This document shows, piece by piece, positions 42,769 through 50,844 of a stretch of DNA of 64,000 bases. This DNA is from JADZAI01 sp047602465 (lineage in GTDB: Bacteria > Pseudomonadota > Alphaproteobacteria > Micropepsales > Micropepsaceae). Below the pieces are notes generated by a model. That model did not search any database. It saw nothing but the letters and a program-made list of their open reading frames with translations, and had not been told where the DNA came from. The position numbers and the translations under genes were made by a program. Every line of letters begins with the position of its first letter. The first letter of the stretch is position 1. The stretch spans positions 1 through 64,000 of the forward strand of contig JASGHF010000002.1 in the NCBI GenBank assembly GCA_047602465.1, read 5' to 3'.

Positions 42769-44636
42769 CAGGCCGTTACGATCCCCAACTCCGGCTCTTC
42801 AGCATACAGCCGTGCCACATCGGCGGCCCTGCGCTCAAGGCTGAGCGCCTGATTGACATACCCCTTGTCGGTGATTTCCCCGGCCTCCAGATTCGGCGGC
42901 TCCACCATCACCAAAGCGCGGCGAATCTGCGTGGATGAGCCGGGATTGCGGGCGTTGTGGGCCTTCAGACCGGCCTCCAGCGCGCTCAGGATGCGCGCAT
43001 CCGCCGCAGCCCCCGCCGCCGTCATATCGACGCCCGTCAGCGCCTTGCAGTTGGCGAGGTTGGGCCAGGCGAGAATCGCGACATAGGGTTTGTCCAGCCC
43101 CGCCACCAGCGCGTCCTGGATCAGCCCGCCGCCCGCCTCGATGGCCTGGATACGCAGGCGGCCCGCATTCACGAACGTGCCGGTATCCAGCTTGAAGTCC
43201 TCGACGACGCGCCCGTCGAACACGAAGCCCTTGGCCGGATCGTCCGCATCCACGAACTTCGCCGCATCGCCCAGGCAATAGAAGCCCTCTTCGTCGAACG
43301 CCTTGGCCGTCAGGTCGGGCCGCTTGAGATATCCCGGCGTGATGCACGCGCCGCGCGCCCGCACCTCCATCTTGGTCCCCACCGGCGCCAGCTTGATCTC
43401 CACGCCCGGCAGCGGCAGGCCGATGAGGCTCATCCGCTGCGTCGTCCAGTGGACATTCATGATCGTCGGCGCCGTCTCCGTCGCGCCATAGCCCGACGAG
43501 AACGGCAGCCGCTCGCCCGTCTCGCGCACCGCCACCGCCTGGATGCGATCGCCCAGTTCCTGGCTCAGCGCCGCGCCGCCATAGGCGAGACCCTTCAACT
43601 GCCTGAAGAACACCCGCGCCAGCTCGCCATCGCGCTCCAGCTCCGGCGTCAGCATCGCCCACGCCGCCGGCACGTTGGAATAGGCGGTCGGCGAAATCTC
43701 CTTCAGGTTCCTCAGCGTCTCCGCGAAACCCTGCGGCGTCGGCGATCCGCCATCCAGATACAGCGTCCCGCCCCACGTCGTCGTGCCGTTGAGGACGGAA
43801 TTGCCGCCGAATGTGTGGTTCCACGGCAGCCACGACAGCGTGACGGCCGGCGGCTCTGCGCCTTCATCCGCCAGCATCGAGCGCAGCATCGCGGCGTTGG
43901 TGCACATCATCCGGTGCGTGTTGATCGCCGCCTTCGGCATCCCCGTCGAACCCGACGTGAACAGATACTTCGCCACCGTATCGAAGCTCAGCGCGTCATA
44001 GGCCGCCTTCGCGGCGTCGCCGCCCGGCTCGGCCAGCAGCGCCGCCATCGGCTCGCTCTGGAAGCCCTCCAGTCCTTGCGCGCCGTGAAACAGCTTCACG
44101 CCGCTGAGGTCCAGCGCCGCCAGGCCCTTCGCATAGGGCTTCAGATCATCCGCCCAGATCGCCTTCGGCTCCACCAGCGCGAACACATGTTTCAGCTTGG
44201 CGAAATCCGACGACATCGTCGAATAGGCCCGGCTCACCGGCGCCACCGGACATCCCGCCAGGATCGCGCCATAGGTCATCAGCGCATGATCGATGGAATT
44301 GCCGCTCAGGATCATCAGCGGCGTCGCTTCGCCCTTCAGCCCCCGCGCGATCAGTCCCGCCGCGATCCGCTCGATCAGATCCAGCGCCTGCGCATACGTC
44401 ACCGTCCGCCAGCCATCCCGGCCCGGCACGCGCTCGGCCAGCCAGATGCGATCCGGCGCCTCTTTCGCCCAGCGCCTGAAAGGCGCGATCAGATTTTCCG
44501 GCGGCTCGCGCAGCGCATACGGATTGCGGACGATCAGCGTTCCGTCATCGCGCTTCTCGATCTCCACCCGCGCCGGCCTGTTCGCCGTCTTGCGGAACGG
44601 CGCGTCCACCGCGCCCACCTTCTGATGCGCGTTCAC
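42768..44636 (-). CDS. AMP-forming acyl-CoA ligase, feruloyl-CoA-synthetase-like
   Basis: A 622-residue ANL-superfamily ligase. The P-loop is AKYLFTSGSTGMPKAAINTH (about residue 225), A5 is SSGYGATETAPT, A7 is CLGDAAKFVDADDPAKGFVF, then FDGRVVEDFKLDTGTFVN, which is the A8 region typical of feruloyl-CoA synthetases. It activates a carboxylic acid with ATP to the CoA thioester; an aromatic acid is likely from the subfamily but unproven. It overlaps the AcuI-like gene by ATGA upstream and LysE downstream. Confidence 0.9.
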   Translation of the reverse strand: MNAHQKVGAVDAPFRKTANRPARVEIEKRDDGTLIVRNPYALREPPENLIAPFRRWAKEAPDRIWLAERVPGRDGWRTVTYAQALDLIERIAAGLIARGLKGEATPLMILSGNSIDHALMTYGAILAGCPVAPVSRAYSTMSSDFAKLKHVFALVEPKAIWADDLKPYAKGLAALDLSGVKLFHGAQGLEGFQSEPMAALLAEPGGDAAKAAYDALSFDTVAKYLFTSGSTGMPKAAINTHRMMCTNAAMLRSMLADEGAEPPAVTLSWLPWNHTFGGNSVLNGTTTWGGTLYLDGGSPTPQGFAETLRNLKEISPTAYSNVPAAWAMLTPELERDGELARVFFRQLKGLAYGGAALSQELGDRIQAVAVRETGERLPFSSGYGATETAPTIMNVHWTTQRMSLIGLPLPGVEIKLAPVGTKMEVRARGACITPGYLKRPDLTAKAFDEEGFYCLGDAAKFVDADDPAKGFVFDGRVVEDFKLDTGTFVNAGRLRIQAIEAGGGLIQDALVAGLDKPYVAILAWPNLANCKALTGVDMTAAGAAADARILSALEAGLKAHNARNPGSSTQIRRALVMVEPPNLEAGEITDKGYVNQALSLERRAADVARLYAEEPELGIVTA

Positions 44637-45625
44637 GCGTTCACGTCCACCACCACGCGCCCGCGCACCTTGCCGGCCAGGATATCCGGCCCCATGCCCA
44701 TCACGGTCTCCAGGCTCACCGTCTCAGACATCGCCTTCAGCTTCGCCTTGTCCAGATCGGCGGCGAGACGGCTCCATGCCGCCTCGCGTTTCGCCTTCGG
44801 GGCCATCACGCTGTCGATCCCCGCCAGCGTCACGCCGCGCAGGATGAACGGCGCCACCGAACCCGGCAGGTCCATGCCCGCCGCCAGCCCGCACGCCGCG
44901 ACCGTGCCGCCATATCTCGTCGAGCCCAGCGCATTCGCCAGCGTCTTCGAACCGACGCTGTCCACCACGCCCGCCCAGCGCTCCTTGTTCAGCGGCCGCA
45001 CATCGCCCGAGAGTTCGCTGCGCGGAATGATCGAGGCAGCGCCCAGCCCCTTCAGATAGCCCTCTTCTTCCGCGCGCCCGGTCGAGGCGATCACCTCGAA
45101 ACCCAGCTTCGCCAGCAGCGCGATCGCCACCGATCCGACGCCGCCCGCCGCGCCCGTCACCAGCACCGGCCCGCTCGACGGCGTCACGCCGTTCTTCTCC
45201 AGCGCCAGCACGCACAGCATCGCCGTATAGCCGGCCGTCCCGATCGCCATCGCCTCGGCGGCCGTGAAGGCCGGAGGCAGCTTCACCAGCCAGTCGCCCT
45301 TCACGCGCGACTTGCCCGCATACCCGCCCAGATGCGTCTCGCCCGTGCCCCAGCCGTTCAGGACGACCGCGTCGCCCGGCTTGAACCCGGCATGGCTCGA
45401 ACTCTCCACCACACCGGCGAAATCGATCCCCGGGATCATCGGCCAACGCCGCACCACCGGGGCCGCCCCGGTCAGCGCCAGACCGTCCTTGTAGTTGATC
45501 GTCGAATGCGAGACGGCGACGGTCACGTCGCCGTCCATCAGGTCCGCCTCGGTCAGCTCGGCGATCCGCCGCGACGGCGCGCCTTCGGCCTTCTCCAACA
45601 GGATCGCACGGAAAGTTCCGGCCAT
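44633..45625 (-). CDS. acuI: Acrylyl-CoA reductase-like zinc-free MDR protein (AcuI/YhdH)
   Basis: A 330-residue medium-chain dehydrogenase/reductase without the zinc ligands of alcohol dehydrogenases. VSHSTINYKDGLALTG and GIDFAGVVESS near the start, the NADPH-binding loop VLVTGAAGGVGSVAIALLAK (about 150-170) and WAGVVDSVGSKTLANAL match AcuI/YhdH. AcuI reduces acryloyl-CoA to propionyl-CoA and protects cells from this electrophile. GAGGA stands before the ATG. It is the first gene of the leftward operon. Confidence 0.88.
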   Translation of the reverse strand: MAGTFRAILLEKAEGAPSRRIAELTEADLMDGDVTVAVSHSTINYKDGLALTGAAPVVRRWPMIPGIDFAGVVESSSHAGFKPGDAVVLNGWGTGETHLGGYAGKSRVKGDWLVKLPPAFTAAEAMAIGTAGYTAMLCVLALEKNGVTPSSGPVLVTGAAGGVGSVAIALLAKLGFEVIASTGRAEEEGYLKGLGAASIIPRSELSGDVRPLNKERWAGVVDSVGSKTLANALGSTRYGGTVAACGLAAGMDLPGSVAPFILRGVTLAGIDSVMAPKAKREAAWSRLAADLDKAKLKAMSETVSLETVMGMGPDILAGKVRGRVVVDVNA

Positions 45626-45825
45626 CAGCGTATCCTCACGTTTTGTATGATTATCGATTGCGCCGAAAAGCACAGGAAAAGCCGGATCAGGTCAACCCAA
45701 CCCTCCCCGCACGGCCGACAATGAGTTTCCACAAAACCCTCATGGCCGGGCTTGACCCGGCCATCCAGCGCTTCGCCAACCGCCAGGCCGGATGGCCGCC
45801 TCAGGGGCGGCCATGAGTGAAGGCG
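45626..45825. repeat. Intergenic palindromes with ATGGCCG arms
   Basis: Two hairpins lie here: ATGGCCGGG-5-CCCGGCCAT (45742-45764) and ATGGCCGCC-5-GGCGGCCAT (45792-45814). They share the outer ATGGCCG and differ in the inner stem. They lie after the desaturase stop (45826, minus strand) and before the AcuI gene. They could act as terminators or be members of a dispersed palindromic family. Confidence 0.6.
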
Positions 45826-46752
45826 CTACTTCGCCTTCCGGTACGCCCCGACCATCAACCCCTCGATCCGCGAGCCTTCAGCCTGCAGGGCCGGCCGCAG
45901 CGCCCTGAACAGCTTCGGATAATTGTAGAACGGCACGCTCGGCCACAGATGATGCATCAGGTGCAAATTCTGCTGCAGCATCAGCGGCCCACCCGGCGTC
46001 CACAGGCTGATGCGCGTATTCAGATAACGCTCCGTGTGATCGAACGGATGATGCGGCAGCCACTGGAAGAAGATGTTGAGCGCCAGCACCGCCAGCTTCT
46101 GCGGCACGAACCACAACGCCAGCCACTCAACCCCATACCCCGTCCAGATCGCCGTCACCGCCAGCGCGATCTGCGCCACCGTCACCAGCGACGACAGCGC
46201 GATCTCGGTCGGGTTCAAAATCCCTTTCAGGCGCTGATACTGGCTCGGGTTCAGCCACTTCACCGCGAACAGCGGCACGAAGCCCAGCACCACCTGCCGC
46301 GACCATTTGCCCAGCAACTGCCGGAACGTGCCCTTCACGAAGATGTCCGGATCGCGCGCCGTATTGGTGTGCGAGTGATGCAGCACATGCGTCCGCTGGA
46401 GCAGCGGCCAGCTCGACCCCAGCCCGATCGCCCCGATCCACCCCACCACATCGTTCACCCAGCCAAGGCTGCGCGGCCTGGCGACGACGTTGGAATGCAC
46501 CGACTCATGCACCAGCGAGTAATGCGCATAGGAAATGAACGCGATCGCCGGCGTGCAGGCGAACAGCGGCCACGCGCCGCTGAGGCCCACCCACACCATC
46601 GCCGCGAACGACACCGGCAAGATCACCGCCAGCGCCAGCGCCAGCGTCGGCCAGGCCACATCCGGCGACAGCTCGCGCGCGATCCGCTTCTCGTCCGCCA
46701 AAGAAATCCCGCAGGCCTCACGCGCCGTCTTCGGCCCCGAACCGTCCGCCAT
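45826..46752 (-). CDS. Membrane fatty-acid desaturase
   Basis: A 308-residue di-iron membrane desaturase. The three histidine boxes are HYSLVHESVH (about residue 77), HVLHHSHTN (about 120) and QQNLHLMHHLWP (about 260). About four transmembrane segments surround them. Acyl-lipid, acyl-CoA or carotenoid substrates are all possible. The ATG at 46752 has GGAGGCGTGAGG ahead of it; a GTG 11 codons earlier is less likely. It ends in a hairpin-rich intergenic stretch. Confidence 0.9.
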   Translation of the reverse strand: MADGSGPKTAREACGISLADEKRIARELSPDVAWPTLALALAVILPVSFAAMVWVGLSGAWPLFACTPAIAFISYAHYSLVHESVHSNVVARPRSLGWVNDVVGWIGAIGLGSSWPLLQRTHVLHHSHTNTARDPDIFVKGTFRQLLGKWSRQVVLGFVPLFAVKWLNPSQYQRLKGILNPTEIALSSLVTVAQIALAVTAIWTGYGVEWLALWFVPQKLAVLALNIFFQWLPHHPFDHTERYLNTRISLWTPGGPLMLQQNLHLMHHLWPSVPFYNYPKLFRALRPALQAEGSRIEGLMVGAYRKAK

Positions 46753-46796
46753 CCTCACGCCTCCATCCCGGATCTTCGCCGCCACCCTCGCCTGAC

Positions 46797-46816
46797 ATGC
46801 CCGCGCAGGCGGGCAT
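46797..46816. repeat. Hairpin ATGCCCGC-GCAG-GCGGGCAT
   Basis: A perfect 8-bp inverted repeat with a 4-base loop in the gap between the divergent desaturase and HxlR genes. It resembles the small palindromes scattered through the 45-55 kb region. Confidence 0.55.
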
Positions 46817-46921
46817 CGGCGTCCGGGCGCGCTGCCGGGTTCATCTCCCCATGAGTGACTTTTAAAAAGAAATCCACTACAATCGCAGCACCGCGCAGGA
46901 CTTCCGCGCTAAGGATCGGTC

Positions 46922-47431
46922 ATGAAACGCCGTGATCTGGGAATGCTCCCCTCCACATTCGCCGCCGCCGTCGCCGAAGTCGGCGACGCCTGGACGCTGC
47001 TCATCGTCAAGGAACTGGTCCTCGGCACCAACCGCTTCGACAGCCTCATCGCCCAGACCGGCATCGCCGAGAGTTCACTCTCCCAGCGGCTCAAGCATCT
47101 TGAGCAGTGCGGCATCGTCACCCGCCGCGCCTATCAGCAAAAGCCGGTCCGCTACGAATACGACCTCACCCCCAAGGGCGAAGGTCTCGGCCCGACATTG
47201 CTCGTGCTGATGCAATGGGGCGACAGATGGATGGGCGGCGACACCCCGCCCGTCCATTACCGCTGCGCCGCCTGCGGCAACGATCCCAAACCGCTTCTCG
47301 CCTGCTCGTGCTGCAGGACGCCGCTCACCGTGCAGACGGCCATCCCTGTCGTCACCGCCGAAGCCGCGGCCATCCGCACCGCCCGCGCCGAAGCCTTCCA
47401 GAAGAAAAAATCCGAACGCAACGCAGCCTGA
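46922..47431 (+). CDS. HxlR-family transcriptional regulator with a C-terminal Zn ribbon
   Basis: A 169-residue regulator. The HxlR winged HTH fills residues 10-100 (VGDAWTLLIVKELVLGTNRF, SSLSQRLKHLEQCGIVTRRA, YELTPKG-type EYDLTPKGEGL). A Cys4 ribbon follows (YRCAACGNDPKPLLACSCC), unusual but seen in some HxlR proteins. It could sense thiols or zinc. Divergent from the desaturase, which it might control. Confidence 0.88.
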   Translation: MKRRDLGMLPSTFAAAVAEVGDAWTLLIVKELVLGTNRFDSLIAQTGIAESSLSQRLKHLEQCGIVTRRAYQQKPVRYEYDLTPKGEGLGPTLLVLMQWGDRWMGGDTPPVHYRCAACGNDPKPLLACSCCRTPLTVQTAIPVVTAEAAAIRTARAEAFQKKKSERNAA

Positions 47432-47444
47432 GGCGCGCACCCGC

Positions 47445-47987
47445 ATGCGGCTCTTTCATTTCAGCGAAGACCCCGGCATTGAGGTTTTCGTGCCGCGCCC
47501 GGTCGGCACGCCCGCCGCGCGGCCAGGGGGCAGCGAATGGCTGAACGGGCCTCTCGTATGGGCGATCGCAGAACCGCGCGCCTATCTCTATCTGTTTCCG
47601 CGCGACTGCCCCCGCATCCTGCTCTGGGCGACGGATCGAACCTCCGCCACCGACAGGCTGAAATGGATCGGCGAAACGCAAGCACGCGCCGTCGCCTATG
47701 TCGAAAACGGCTGGCTGCCACGCCTCCAGGCCGCCTCCATCCACCGCTACACTCTGCCGCCGGACACTTTCGAAGACATCGGCGACGCCGGCATGTGGGT
47801 CTCCCGATCGTCCGTCACGCCTTTGGCGATGGAAACATTGTCGAACCTCCCCGCGCATCTCGCCGCTCTCGGCGTCGAACTTCGAACCCTCAACGATCTT
47901 TCGCCTCTCCGCAACGTCTGGCGCTCGAGTATCCACGCCAGCGGCATCCGCCTCCGGCATGCGAAGTCATGGCTCGCACCCGGCTGA
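47445..47987 (+). CDS. DUF6886 family protein
   Basis: A 180-residue protein starting MRLFHFSEDPGIEVFVPRPV, followed by PLVWAIAEPRAYLYLFPRDC and the ending region AALGVELRTLNDLSPLRNVW. This matches my memory of DUF6886 proteins, which look like ADP-ribosyl/Tox-related folds by their HFSED start, but activity is unproven. It lies 13 bases after the HxlR gene on the same strand. Confidence 0.75.
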   Translation: MRLFHFSEDPGIEVFVPRPVGTPAARPGGSEWLNGPLVWAIAEPRAYLYLFPRDCPRILLWATDRTSATDRLKWIGETQARAVAYVENGWLPRLQAASIHRYTLPPDTFEDIGDAGMWVSRSSVTPLAMETLSNLPAHLAALGVELRTLNDLSPLRNVWRSSIHASGIRLRHAKSWLAPG

Positions 47988-48032
47988 AAGCCTCACCTGT
48001 GTCGTCACAAACGCGGTGCTTCACACCCAGGG

Positions 48033-48074
48033 CCTTCCCCATCGGGGGAAGGTGGCCGGCAGGCCGGAAGGGGC
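48033..48074. repeat. Double-hairpin palindromic repeat, copy 1
   Basis: CCTTCCCC-ATC-GGGGGAAGG, then TG, then GGCCG-GCA-GGCC and GGAAGGGGCC. It has the same two-stem plan as 48603-48653 and 52650-52700, with stem bases changed in pairs. Confidence 0.65.
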
Positions 48075-48106
48075 CTCCATCACCCGTCTCCCGTCTCCAA
48101 CGCCCG

Positions 48107-48190
48107 CCCTCTTCCTCATCCTGAGGAGGGCGCAACGCGAAGCATGCGCGAGCATGTTCGCACTGCTGATGCGCCCGTCGCGAAGGACGC
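48107..48190. repeat. CCTCATCCTGAGGAGG repeat, intergenic copy
   Basis: The first 27 bases (48107-48133, CCCTCTTCCTCATCCTGAGG then AGGGCGC) are identical to 52544-52570 inside ygfZ. The end CGCCCGTC(G)CGAAGGACG is also shared; the middle is longer here and contains a GCATGCGCGAGCATG hairpin. Confidence 0.7.
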
Positions 48191-48325
48191 ACGCCTTGCA
48201 CCCCTTCCCACCCTTGTTACCGTTCGTTGACGAATCCGGCGCAACCCTGATCGGCACAAAAAGGCTGACGGGTGGGTCTGGTCAGGAGGGGATGACGCAA
48301 CCTCAAGTTAGGGGCGCCGTGACCC

Positions 48326-48592
48326 ATGGACCTGAAGCTCGCAAAGCGTATCCGCAGCTACAACCTCACCACCGCCGAAATCCTCTACCACCTGCCCGAT
48401 CACCCGGCCGTCCTGCAGACCTATGTCTGGCAGGATCTCGACATCGCCCCGAAATTCCCGGTGCTGAACAGGTTCCTCGAATTCTGGGAAGAGAATATCG
48501 AGGGCAAGCTCCACACCGTCCGCGTCGCCGTGCGCGGCGTCTTCACCCCCGCCGAATTCAAAATCTACGGCCACGAATTCCAGATGCACTGA
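48326..48592 (+). CDS. usg: Usg family protein
   Basis: An 88-residue protein of the Usg family, almost confined to alphaproteobacteria. RIRSYNLTTAEILYHLPDHP and QTYVWQDLDIAPKFPVLNRF followed by FWEENIEGKLHTVRVA are the family signature. The name derives from genes next to trpF; the function is unknown. It stands alone here between repeat-rich gaps. Confidence 0.88.
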   Translation: MDLKLAKRIRSYNLTTAEILYHLPDHPAVLQTYVWQDLDIAPKFPVLNRFLEFWEENIEGKLHTVRVAVRGVFTPAEFKIYGHEFQMH

Positions 48593-48873
<281 letters not shown>

Positions 48874-49749
48874 ATGGCCGGCCGTGCGTTGTCGCCGATC
48901 TATCTGGATTCTGCGGTCGCGGATGATCTGCCTGCCGTGATTTCGCGGCGAAAACGACGGAAGTTGGTTTTCGGCTGGTATGGCGGAAAGTTCAGCCATC
49001 TCGAATGGCTGCTGCCCAAATTGCCGGAAGCCCATCACTACTGCGAGCCGTTTGCCGGGTCTGCGGCCGTGTTGTTGAACCGGCCCCCTGCTCCAGTTGA
49101 AACTTATAACGATATTGACGGCGATGTTGTGAATTTCTTCCGCACGCTGCGCGATCATGGCCCCGAGCTTGAGCGGCAGATTGCGCTCACGCCATTCTCC
49201 CGTGAAGAGTACCACAAGGCGGTTACGGATTTTCCTCGCGCCGATACCAACCTCGAGCGCGCGCGCCGCTTCTATATCCGCGCAAGGCAAACCCGGACTG
49301 GTTTGGCGCAGACAGCAACGCTCGGGCGCTGGGCGAATTGCAAAGACACAAGCCGGGCCGGCATGTCCGGCGTTGTATCGCGTTGGCTCGGCGGCGTTGA
49401 GGCTTTGCCGGGGATCGCCGAAAGACTGATCCGCGTTCAGATAGAAAACCGCCCTGCCGTCGATCTCATTCGCACATACGACAGCCCTTCGACGCTGTTT
49501 TACTGCGACCCGCCATATCTCCACGAAACGCGAGGCGATGATCGCGCTTACAGCTACGAAATGGACGAAGACCAGCATCTGGATCTGGCGGCGACGTTGC
49601 GTGCGTGCAAAGGGAAGGTCGCATTGTCGGGGTACCGCAGTCCTTTGATGGACAAGCTGTTTGCGGGCTGGAAGCGATACGACGCTCCGGTGAAGATGGC
49701 GCATTCAATCAAGAAGGCACGCCAGGAATGCCTTTGGATGAACTACTGA
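48874..49749 (+). CDS. D12-class DNA N6-adenine methyltransferase
   Basis: A 291-residue Dam-like methyltransferase of the MethyltransfD12 family. VFGWYGGKFSHLEWLLPKLP and CEPFAGSAAVLLNRPP form the SAM-binding motifs (X and I), and LFYCDPPYLHE carries the catalytic DPPY (motif IV). It should methylate adenine in a short palindrome and protect against the nuclease encoded 4 bases downstream. GGAG precedes the ATG at 48874; a start eight codons upstream would place that site inside the gene. Codon use is less GC-biased than neighbours, suggesting recent gain. Confidence 0.9.
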   Translation: MAGRALSPIYLDSAVADDLPAVISRRKRRKLVFGWYGGKFSHLEWLLPKLPEAHHYCEPFAGSAAVLLNRPPAPVETYNDIDGDVVNFFRTLRDHGPELERQIALTPFSREEYHKAVTDFPRADTNLERARRFYIRARQTRTGLAQTATLGRWANCKDTSRAGMSGVVSRWLGGVEALPGIAERLIRVQIENRPAVDLIRTYDSPSTLFYCDPPYLHETRGDDRAYSYEMDEDQHLDLAATLRACKGKVALSGYRSPLMDKLFAGWKRYDAPVKMAHSIKKARQECLWMNY

Positions 49750-49753
49750 AAAA

Positions 49754-50839
49754 ATGACGAGAGGCTCTCCGACAGTCCCGGATCGCGATGCCGCGCGCAA
49801 ATTTCTGAACGATCTGTGGGCAAGGGTCTTGGTTGATGAAGATGCGACCGCATCGCCCGAAATCTCCGCCCTCGTTAACAGCAACCAGGTGGCCATAAGA
49901 TTCTGTCTGCCTACGCAGCTGCTCGGGAAAGCGACAAATCTGAGTCTCGATGCGCTTTGCTTGCAAAAAGGCAATGGCCTCGACGGCAAATGGGACCCTC
50001 GCAGTTTCGCGAAGGCGGTGATCGTTCCATGGAACGGGAGCAATCAGAATGTTCTCGGCCCCAGCGGCGATCCCTATGTCAGCAATCCACTACGCCGCCC
50101 GCGCGTCGATTCTGGCCTGGAGCAGATGTCCGACCAGGACCAATGGGCGGCGCTTGGCGATGTTCTGACCCGCGTTCAAAGTGCAGGGACGGAGCAAGCA
50201 GCTGAAACCTGCTTGCGGCAAACGCTGGTCGCTATTCGCAACCGGCTGCGCGAGCTGACCTTCACCTATGTCGTTCCGCCGCGTGTCAGCTTGGCGCAGG
50301 CGCTGAAACTCGTATCTGATTTCCTCAGCACAGGCAGCGGCGGAGATCGCGGCCTTTGCGTCGCAGCCGCTCTCTTTGAAACCTTCAAGACGCGGTTTCG
50401 GACATTCGCATCCATTCGCCGTGGCGTGATCAATGCGGCCGATGCCGCGACCGGCGCTGCCGGCGATCTGGAGTGCATCGCGGAAGATGGCGCGACCATC
50501 GTCCTCGCCGTGGAAGTCAAGGAGCGCAAGATCAAAGACGCTGATATCGAGGCTGCAATCGCCAAAGCCCGGCAATACGCCGTCCGAGAACTTGTTCTGT
50601 GTACGCATGGGATCGCGCAATCCGATTCCGAAGCCGCGCATAGCCGTATCGCATCCGCTTGGGCGTCCGGGACGAACGTCTACCACCTGACGATTCAGGA
50701 ACTGGTCAGCAGCGCGTTACCACTCGCTGGAGAGGCCGGGATTCATGAGTTTATTGTCGGGATCGGCGCGCAGCTCGACAGTTTCAGCACACAGCCGAAA
50801 CACCGCAAGGACTGGAAGTCGCTGCTTGACGCACTCTAG
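49754..50839 (+). CDS. Type II restriction endonuclease, SacI-like
   Basis: A 361-residue protein that I assign to the SacI family of restriction enzymes from KWDPRSFAKAVIVPWNGSNQ, NVLGPSGDPYVSNPLRRPRV and the following helical region. A PD-(D/E)xK-like core is visible late in the protein: AAGDLECIAEDGATIVLAVE then VKERK (Asp, and Glu-x-Lys). It starts 4 bases after the methyltransferase and the pair sits as a unit between usg and dihydroorotase. Classic M.SacI is a cytosine methylase, so the specificity of this pair is uncertain. Confidence 0.78.
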   Translation: MTRGSPTVPDRDAARKFLNDLWARVLVDEDATASPEISALVNSNQVAIRFCLPTQLLGKATNLSLDALCLQKGNGLDGKWDPRSFAKAVIVPWNGSNQNVLGPSGDPYVSNPLRRPRVDSGLEQMSDQDQWAALGDVLTRVQSAGTEQAAETCLRQTLVAIRNRLRELTFTYVVPPRVSLAQALKLVSDFLSTGSGGDRGLCVAAALFETFKTRFRTFASIRRGVINAADAATGAAGDLECIAEDGATIVLAVEVKERKIKDADIEAAIAKARQYAVRELVLCTHGIAQSDSEAAHSRIASAWASGTNVYHLTIQELVSSALPLAGEAGIHEFIVGIGAQLDSFSTQPKHRKDWKSLLDAL

Positions 50840-50844
50840 CCGGC

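Larger units (their letters stand above)
47988..48325. other. Gene-free stretch carrying two palindromic repeats
   Basis: No gene is seen. It holds a CCTTCCCC...GGGGAAGG double hairpin (48033-48074) and a CCTCATCCTGAGG-type repeat (48107-48190); both families recur inside ygfZ. The last 120 bases are the leader of usg. Confidence 0.6.

Noticed and set aside
45742..45814. ATGGCCG hairpins as rho-independent terminators
   Set aside because: Stable stems but no T-tract on either strand after them; they were kept only as repeats.
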